From Lentisphaeraceae bacterium (GTDB lineage: Bacteria; Verrucomicrobiota; Lentisphaeria; Lentisphaerales; Lentisphaeraceae), in the NCBI GenBank assembly GCA_021232515.1, contig JAJPOQ010000136.1, positions 1 through 58,325 on the forward strand: a stretch of 58,325 nt of DNA, read 5' to 3'. The position numbers and the translations under genes were made by a program. Numbering within the stretch: position 1 is the stretch's first letter; each line of letters opens with the position of its first letter. Shown in pieces: positions 53,518-58,325 of this stretch. The notes beneath the pieces were generated by a model. The model searched no databases, was not told the origin of the DNA, and was given only the letters and a program-made list of their open reading frames with translations.

Positions 53518-55041
53518 ATGAGCGCTAAGGCACAAGTCTATGCTTGGGCAATAGTACTAACGATAATCGGCATAGTACTTATAACCTATAAAAACATAAA
53601 AATGGGTATTCCCCTTGCTCCTGGCAAACTCCAGAACACTTGGGTTGTTGAGTCTATCATTGAATTCGATGCAGAAGGTGGTCCTGTCAAAGTTAAAATG
53701 ACACTCCCTGGCTACTTCTCAAACTTTGAAGTACTCAACAAGTATGGCGCCTCTGAAGGTTACGGTTATACCGTCGATGAACACGGCGACAGACAAGCTG
53801 CTGTTTGGTCGGCAAGAGACAAAAAAGGCCCTCAAAAGATCTACTATAGGTTCAGTATGTTTGATACAGAAAAAAAAGCTGAATTGGCTCACTCTGTTCC
53901 AGATAAACTAACTAAACCTCACTTTAACGACCTATACGTAAAAGCCATAAATGGCTTAGTTGAAGCAAGCTGGAGAACATCTGCAGACGCCAAAACTTTT
54001 GTAATGGAGCTTGTCAAAAGAATCGACAGTAAGCAACCGACTCAAAACACCATGCTCGTCAAAGAGTTAATCACACCAAAGTATCCCTTAGAAAGACTCA
54101 TTCGCGACATGGTCCGCCATAAAAATATCCATGCAAAAGTTATCCGTGGATTAAAAGTTGAAGAGTCTAAACGCAAAGTCGCCGCAGAAACTTTCCTCTC
54201 TGTTTACGATAAAGAAAAGTGGCACATCGTCAATCTAAACACCCTCGAGTTTGGTATACCAAATGACGTCGTTTTCTGGGGACCTTACCCACTACTTGAA
54301 GTTGAAGGCGCCAGAAACTCAAAGATCTCATTTTCAATGCTCAAAAACAAAGAGTCCGCTCAAGCCCTCGCGATAAGAAATAACCTCAACAAAAACTCAA
54401 CACTGCTTAATTTTTCGATCTATACACTGCCTCTTGAACACCAAAACGTCTTTAAGCTCTTACTCCTTATACCATTTGGTTGTTTAGTCGTCGTGATCAT
54501 TCGAAACTTAGTTGGTATGCCTACATCTGGTACTTTCATGCCAGTACTTCTCGCTATGGCATTTATCGAAACAACTCTAATTAAAGGCTTAATCATTCTA
54601 AGTGTTGTTTTACTCTTAGGCCTTCTTATCCGTTTCTACTTAAGTCGCTTGAACTTACTCTTAGTACCGAGGATCTCCGCCGTAGTCATATCTGTTGTTA
54701 TGCTCATGGCATTTATTTCTGTCATCTCATTTAAGCTGGGCTTCGATGAAGGCATAAGCGTCACCCTATTTCCCATGATTATCATCTCATGGACAATCGA
54801 ACGCGTTTCTATCCTTTGGGAAGAACAAGGTGGTCAAGAAGTCTTTAGTCAAATGGGCGGTAGCTTAGCAGTTTCCATCATGGTTTATTTTGTCATGACT
54901 AACAGCTATGTTCAGTACTTTACATTCTCATTTCCCGAAAGCCTTTTCGTCCTACTCGCCTTAGTTCTTATGGCGGGTACTTACACTGGTTATAGACTGA
55001 CTGAGCTAACTCGTTTTGAGCCTCTCGTAAAGGAGGAGTAA
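53518..55041 (+). CDS. Inactive transglutaminase-like domain fused to 7 transmembrane helices
   Basis: 507 residues. One N-terminal span (YAWAIVLTIIGIVLITYKN), then a long outside region (~30-300) that fits the inactive transglutaminase fold (Transglut_i_TM type: RLIRDMVRHKNIHAKVIRGL, EKWHIVNLNTLEFGIPNDVV). It is followed by about seven spans (~320-500: FKLLLLIPFGCLVVVIIRN, GTFMPVLLAMAFIETTL, FPMIIISWTIERVSILWEEQ). This is the 7TM_transglut family, which pairs with ATP-grasp ligases. The NMPTSG/IRNLVGMPTSGTFMPVL segment is its most conserved part. Role in this membrane complex unknown. The ATP-grasp gene follows 2 nt later. Confidence 0.85.
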   Translation: MSAKAQVYAWAIVLTIIGIVLITYKNIKMGIPLAPGKLQNTWVVESIIEFDAEGGPVKVKMTLPGYFSNFEVLNKYGASEGYGYTVDEHGDRQAAVWSARDKKGPQKIYYRFSMFDTEKKAELAHSVPDKLTKPHFNDLYVKAINGLVEASWRTSADAKTFVMELVKRIDSKQPTQNTMLVKELITPKYPLERLIRDMVRHKNIHAKVIRGLKVEESKRKVAAETFLSVYDKEKWHIVNLNTLEFGIPNDVVFWGPYPLLEVEGARNSKISFSMLKNKESAQALAIRNNLNKNSTLLNFSIYTLPLEHQNVFKLLLLIPFGCLVVVIIRNLVGMPTSGTFMPVLLAMAFIETTLIKGLIILSVVLLLGLLIRFYLSRLNLLLVPRISAVVISVVMLMAFISVISFKLGFDEGISVTLFPMIIISWTIERVSILWEEQGGQEVFSQMGGSLAVSIMVYFVMTNSYVQYFTFSFPESLFVLLALVLMAGTYTGYRLTELTRFEPLVKEE

Positions 55042-55043
55042 CT

Positions 55044-55991
55044 ATGAAGTTTGCATCACCATCGACGCTAAGGAAACAGGGTATTTTGGGTATGAACGCC
55101 CGAAACTTCCAGTTTATCATGGCCTCAAACAAACGTCACTTCTATCCACGAGTAGATGACAAAATGCAAACCAAAAATCTTGCTATAGAAGCTGGACTCG
55201 CTGTGCCTGAGCTCATCTGCTGTATTCGTTACAATCACCAACTAAAAGAGCTTCACGATGTTCTTGATAAACATGAAGAATTTGTTGTTAAGCCCACTAA
55301 AGGCTGTGCCGGTAAAGGCATAATTGTTGTCAAAGGTAAAACTGAAGAAGGCTACCTCAAAGCAAGTGGTACACTCATTCCTTTTACTGAGATGAATCGC
55401 CACGTATCAAGCATACTAACTGGCCTTTACAGTTTAGGTGGACAACGAGACCGAGCCATGGTCGAAAAACTCGTTCACTTTACCGATACCTTTAACAACT
55501 TCACCTATCAAGGTGTTCCTGACATACGAGTGATCATCTACAAAGGTTACCCTGTCATGGCTATGACTAGGCTTTCTACTGCCGTTTCAGACGGTAAAGC
55601 CAATCTTCACCAAGGAGCTGTTGGTGTCGGCCTCGACATCGCCACTGGTAAGGCAATACAGGCTGTACAATTCAATAAAGTCGTCGATAAGCATCCAGAT
55701 ACTGGCTTTGCCTTTGATAACTTAGTTATACCTGACTGGGATAAAATTCTCCAACTTTCCGCTAAGAGCTACGAGATAACTGAACTTGGTTATATGGGAG
55801 CCGACATAGTTCTAGACAAAGCTAGAGGCCCATTGATTCTAGAGCTAAATGCCAGACCCGGTCTATCTATTCAGATCGCAAATGGCTGTGGGCTCTGGAA
55901 CAGACTTTCATTGATTGACGGTGAAAGTAAAGCCAAACGACACTCTGATGAAAGAGTGGCCTTTGCTAAAGAAGCCTTTGGCAATAAATAA
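55044..55991 (+). CDS. ATP-grasp ligase, alpha-L-glutamate ligase-like (RimK-related)
   Basis: 315 residues. ATP-grasp features in order: EEFVVKPTKGCAGKGIIVVK (ATP-binding Lys and Gly-rich loop), AMVEKLVHF, PDIRVIIYKGYPVMAMTRLS, and the metal-binding PLILELNARPGLSIQIANG. Such enzymes join an acyl-phosphate intermediate to an amine; this subgroup is annotated as alpha-L-glutamate ligase-like, though its real substrate is unproven. Strong SD (AAAGGAGG) before ATG 55044, 2 nt after the 7TM gene. With the two lipoproteins and the 7TM protein it forms a four-gene module, plausibly making and trimming a peptide modification or osmolyte. Confidence 0.88.
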   Translation: MKFASPSTLRKQGILGMNARNFQFIMASNKRHFYPRVDDKMQTKNLAIEAGLAVPELICCIRYNHQLKELHDVLDKHEEFVVKPTKGCAGKGIIVVKGKTEEGYLKASGTLIPFTEMNRHVSSILTGLYSLGGQRDRAMVEKLVHFTDTFNNFTYQGVPDIRVIIYKGYPVMAMTRLSTAVSDGKANLHQGAVGVGLDIATGKAIQAVQFNKVVDKHPDTGFAFDNLVIPDWDKILQLSAKSYEITELGYMGADIVLDKARGPLILELNARPGLSIQIANGCGLWNRLSLIDGESKAKRHSDERVAFAKEAFGNK

Positions 55992-56038
55992 CTTCTAATA
56001 ATTGGTTAAGTTCAAATTCCCTCTTCTAAATCTTCTCA

Positions 56039-56251
56039 TCTTCGTGGTTTCATCACTATTTTTCTCCTCTAACGAATTTCATACACATTGTGCTTTGCTT
56101 GAGATAAAAAGAAATAATTAATAAGATCAAAAGATAACAATCATATGAGTAGACTCCAGAGAAAAGGCTTTCCCTTCTGATCTTCGTGGTTTAATAATCC
56201 CTACTCTCCCCAAACAACTTTCGTGCCCTTGGTGATTTTCGTGGATACCAA
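56039..56251. repeat. Dispersed TTCGTGG-type repeat fragments
   Basis: The gap 55992-56321 has TCTTCGTGGTTT twice (56039-56050 and 56181-56192), and a run CTTTCGTGCCCTTGGTGATT with TTTTCGTGGA after it (about 56218-56247). These look like eroded copies of short heptamer-type intergenic repeats. No gene or terminator is seen. Confidence 0.55.
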
Positions 56252-56321
56252 TAAATAGACAGTTAGTAATAAGCGTCCTCTCGATATACAGTGAAGAACT
56301 TTTAAAAAATAGAAGTTTTGT

Positions 56322-58097
56322 ATGCGAATTTTGATTTTTAGTTTCCTGTTTTCTCTCACCATTTTTGGTGCTGTAAAAGATAATGAAGGACGAGTTGTTT
56401 CTGAAGTTATTTTCCCGAAATCTCGGCCGATTGCTAGTGTCCCTCTTAAGTCTGGTCGTGGTTTGGTGTTTACAAACTCTGTACAGATAAATGGCGTTGC
56501 TGCTGGTGTATTTATTATCGATACAGGGTCGAATGTCAGTGTCATCGATAAATCACTTGTCATAGATTTGGGTTTAGAGGAAACATTTCAGGGACTTGAT
56601 GAAGTAAGAGATCTGCGAAAATTCCGATTTCATCGCGTTAAGGAACTACAAATTGGCCGATTGAAAATCAAAAATCACTATCTGTACGCCGGAAATGTGA
56701 TCAAGAACTTTCCAAAATTCGATGAACAAGTCATTGGGATACTTGGCGGAGATATACTCGGAAAAAATCCTTTTAAACTCGATCTGAATAATTTCACTCT
56801 TAGCTTTTATCAAGATGAAGCTTTTAAGCCAGTCGGAACTGAGACCAAATTAAAGGTTGAAAATAAACTTAAAAACTTAGCTTTCTTTAGTGAGGCCAAT
56901 CCATATGCTGGAGTGCCAGTCATAGCGACAAAAATCAACGATGGTATCTATGAAGAATTGATGATTGATACCGCAGTAAACGATGAAGTGATTCTTCGCT
57001 CTGGTGGTGCCGCAAGAAATCAGCAACTTAAGGGGTCTTTTAAAGTTCCCATCGTTCTACGCAAACCGGGAAGTAGCCTTCTACAATACAATGCTCAGAT
57101 CAAGAAAGTGAGCTTTGGAGGACTTAACGTTGAAAGTAAGGGAGACTTTTCATACATTCTTTTCCCACGTAAAGACTTTATCGAAGAACACAGCCAATTG
57201 GGTGCTAAATACTTAAAAAACACAATCCTTTATGCTGACTATAGCAAAGGCAAGATATGGATAAACAAACCAAACGAAACTGCCAAGCTTCGCGAAGACT
57301 TAGATTTTGCCAATCACAATTCTCTCGCGCGGGCAGTGATGAATGGCGACGAACCTGCCGTTAAGCAACTGCTACAGCAAGAAGAACAGCTCAACTTCAA
57401 AGGCTTAAAAGGGGAAACTCTACTGATGTTAGCTGTTGAAGGGAAAAATCCTTCTGTGCTGGATTTAATTCTCAAAAAGTTTCCCTTACTCGTCAATACT
57501 TACAATCATGCCGGAGTAACAGCACTTATGATAGCTGCTGCGGCCAGTGAAGTTTTCATGGTCGACAGCTTAATCAATAACGGAGCTCAACTCGCTCGAG
57601 CGGATATGGACGGCATGAATGCTCTACACTATTCAATTCTTGGAGGAAGTTTAGTTGTCCTCGATAAACTCATTCGCAAAAAGCTGAATATCGATAGACC
57701 AATGAAGAATGGCATGACGGCTCTTTCTTTGGCTGCTGGCGAAGGAAACAAGCAACTTTTTGATGCTTTATTAGAAGCGAAAGCAAAGGTTTCGTTTTTG
57801 GATAAACTAGGAAGAACGATGGTTCATATGGCTACTTTTGGTAATAACCCTGACATTCTCACTAAAGTCCTAGAGCACACAGAAGCTCCTGATATAAACA
57901 TGCCTTCTAAGGATGGTATGACGCCATTGATGGTCGCGGTTAAGCATCAGAAGATGAATTCTGTAAAGGTTCTCCTTAAGTACAAGGCTTCTGTTAAAGC
58001 GATGAATTCTAAAAACTTCACGACGGCGCTGGATCTTGCGATTCAAAGTAAGAATGATGCTTTGGTAGAGATGATTCAGAATGCTTGGGATAATTAG
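56322..58097 (+). CDS. Exported aspartyl-protease-like protein with C-terminal ankyrin repeats
   Basis: 591 residues. Signal peptide (RILIFSFLFSLTIFGAV). Lobe 1 has VFIIDTGSNVSVIDKSLVID (catalytic DTGS) and GILGGDILGKNPFKLDL; lobe 2 has YEELMIDTAVNDEVILRSGG (IDTA) and a matching FGGL-containing strand. It thus resembles a two-lobed pepsin/retropepsin fold within residues ~40-320. Residues ~335-590 are about eight ankyrin-like repeats (KGETLLMLAVEGKNPSVLD, NGMTALSLAAGEGNKQLFDA, DGMTPLMVAVKHQKMNSVKV). Periplasmic ankyrin repeats are uncommon and may present substrates. No SD is clear before ATG 56322. It is flanked on both sides by repeat debris. Confidence 0.82.
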   Translation: MRILIFSFLFSLTIFGAVKDNEGRVVSEVIFPKSRPIASVPLKSGRGLVFTNSVQINGVAAGVFIIDTGSNVSVIDKSLVIDLGLEETFQGLDEVRDLRKFRFHRVKELQIGRLKIKNHYLYAGNVIKNFPKFDEQVIGILGGDILGKNPFKLDLNNFTLSFYQDEAFKPVGTETKLKVENKLKNLAFFSEANPYAGVPVIATKINDGIYEELMIDTAVNDEVILRSGGAARNQQLKGSFKVPIVLRKPGSSLLQYNAQIKKVSFGGLNVESKGDFSYILFPRKDFIEEHSQLGAKYLKNTILYADYSKGKIWINKPNETAKLREDLDFANHNSLARAVMNGDEPAVKQLLQQEEQLNFKGLKGETLLMLAVEGKNPSVLDLILKKFPLLVNTYNHAGVTALMIAAAASEVFMVDSLINNGAQLARADMDGMNALHYSILGGSLVVLDKLIRKKLNIDRPMKNGMTALSLAAGEGNKQLFDALLEAKAKVSFLDKLGRTMVHMATFGNNPDILTKVLEHTEAPDINMPSKDGMTPLMVAVKHQKMNSVKVLLKYKASVKAMNSKNFTTALDLAIQSKNDALVEMIQNAWDN

Positions 58098-58110
58098 AAA
58101 AAGAAAAGAA

Positions 58111-58192
58111 TTTGACAGAATTTACGGGATTTACAGGATTGGACAGAGGAAGAAAAGAGGGTTTCTCGCAGAGGCGCAAAGACGCACCCATT
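58111..58192. repeat. Dispersed intergenic repeat fragments (TTTACAGGATT and GCAGAGGCGCAAAGACGC types)
   Basis: After the ankyrin gene, TTGACAGAATTTACGGGATT then TACAGGATTGGACAG (58112-58146), and CTCGCAGAGGCGCAAAGACG (58165-58184), match two short-repeat styles commonly scattered in intergenic DNA of AT-rich diderms. The remaining 130 nt to 58325 shows no gene or clear signal. Confidence 0.5.
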
Positions 58193-58325
58193 AAAGAAAC
58201 GTCAAACAAGTGCGCAAAAATACTTAAACATTGCAGGGCTTTTTCAAAACTTTTTGCCCGAACAAGTCTCACCTTGAGTTATATTTTTCTTACTAAATTA
58301 ATATCAAGCATCCGTGTGTCTATTT

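Overview
This window reads as a stretch of an AT-rich, diderm (Gram-negative) bacterial chromosome. Evidence for two membranes includes a beta-barrel porin, several lipoboxes and a periplasmic multihaem cytochrome. Genes are dense, often overlap by 1-4 nt, and TTG/GTG starts are common. Two MoxR-DUF58 clusters, a very large secreted protein, and intergenic short-repeat debris fit the PVC group; Lentisphaerota is my best guess, but no rRNA or marker gene here proves it. I see no tRNA, rRNA, CRISPR array, transposase or prophage.

Layout. 1-2770 (minus): end of a nucleotide-sugar epimerase-type gene, a secreted hypothetical, pgsA and a formyltransferase-family protein. 2886-6693 (plus): packed run of lipoprotein, ABC-2 permease, LysR regulator, rnhA and a PanE-type reductase. 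6690-10226 (minus): ribose-type sugar ABC importer with an inverted repeat over its putative promoter. 10519-12528 (minus): tail-anchored HEAT/coiled-coil protein and a dihaem cytochrome c peroxidase. 12605-17323 (minus): signalling island with receiver-PP2C phosphatase, RsbW-like kinase, HEAT-receiver protein, CheR, single receiver, and a 96-aa rod-protein-like mini-gene. 17466-18515: coiled-coil protein with degenerate J domain. 18512-29502: two divergent MoxR/DUF58 modules separated by a pair of RDD-protein genes. 29600-37963: small genes, MtfA-like peptidase and a 2070-aa exported protein.

38348-52083 is the most interesting part, a nitrate/nitrite region. It holds a porin, a membrane-bound NAD(P)H-type flavoprotein with a BFD-type [2Fe-2S] centre, an 11-haem cytochrome c whose C-terminal half resembles the hydroxylamine-oxidoreductase (HAO)/octahaem family, a Tll0287-like haem lipoprotein, an NrtA-B-C-D-type ABC importer, an HPF, a minimal PilJ-domain protein, and a NarK/NNP transporter. 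Neither a molybdenum nitrate reductase nor a sirohaem nitrite reductase is present. I infer that flavoprotein plus multihaem cytochrome form a membrane-to-periplasm electron chain, perhaps a non-sirohaem nitrite-reducing system. Porin, nrtA and narK share paired TTAC-N6-GTAA palindromes about 30 bp apart just before the start codon, suggesting one regulon. The nrtA-nrtB gap holds 11 perfect copies of a 7-mer that can pair with sequence just downstream, and NrtB carries a roughly 200-residue charged insertion.

52404-55991 is a conserved-type module: retropepsin-like lipoprotein, a paralogue lacking the catalytic motif, inactive transglutaminase/7TM protein, and ATP-grasp ligase. The window ends with a two-lobed aspartyl-protease-like protein carrying ankyrin repeats, flanked by dispersed-repeat fragments.
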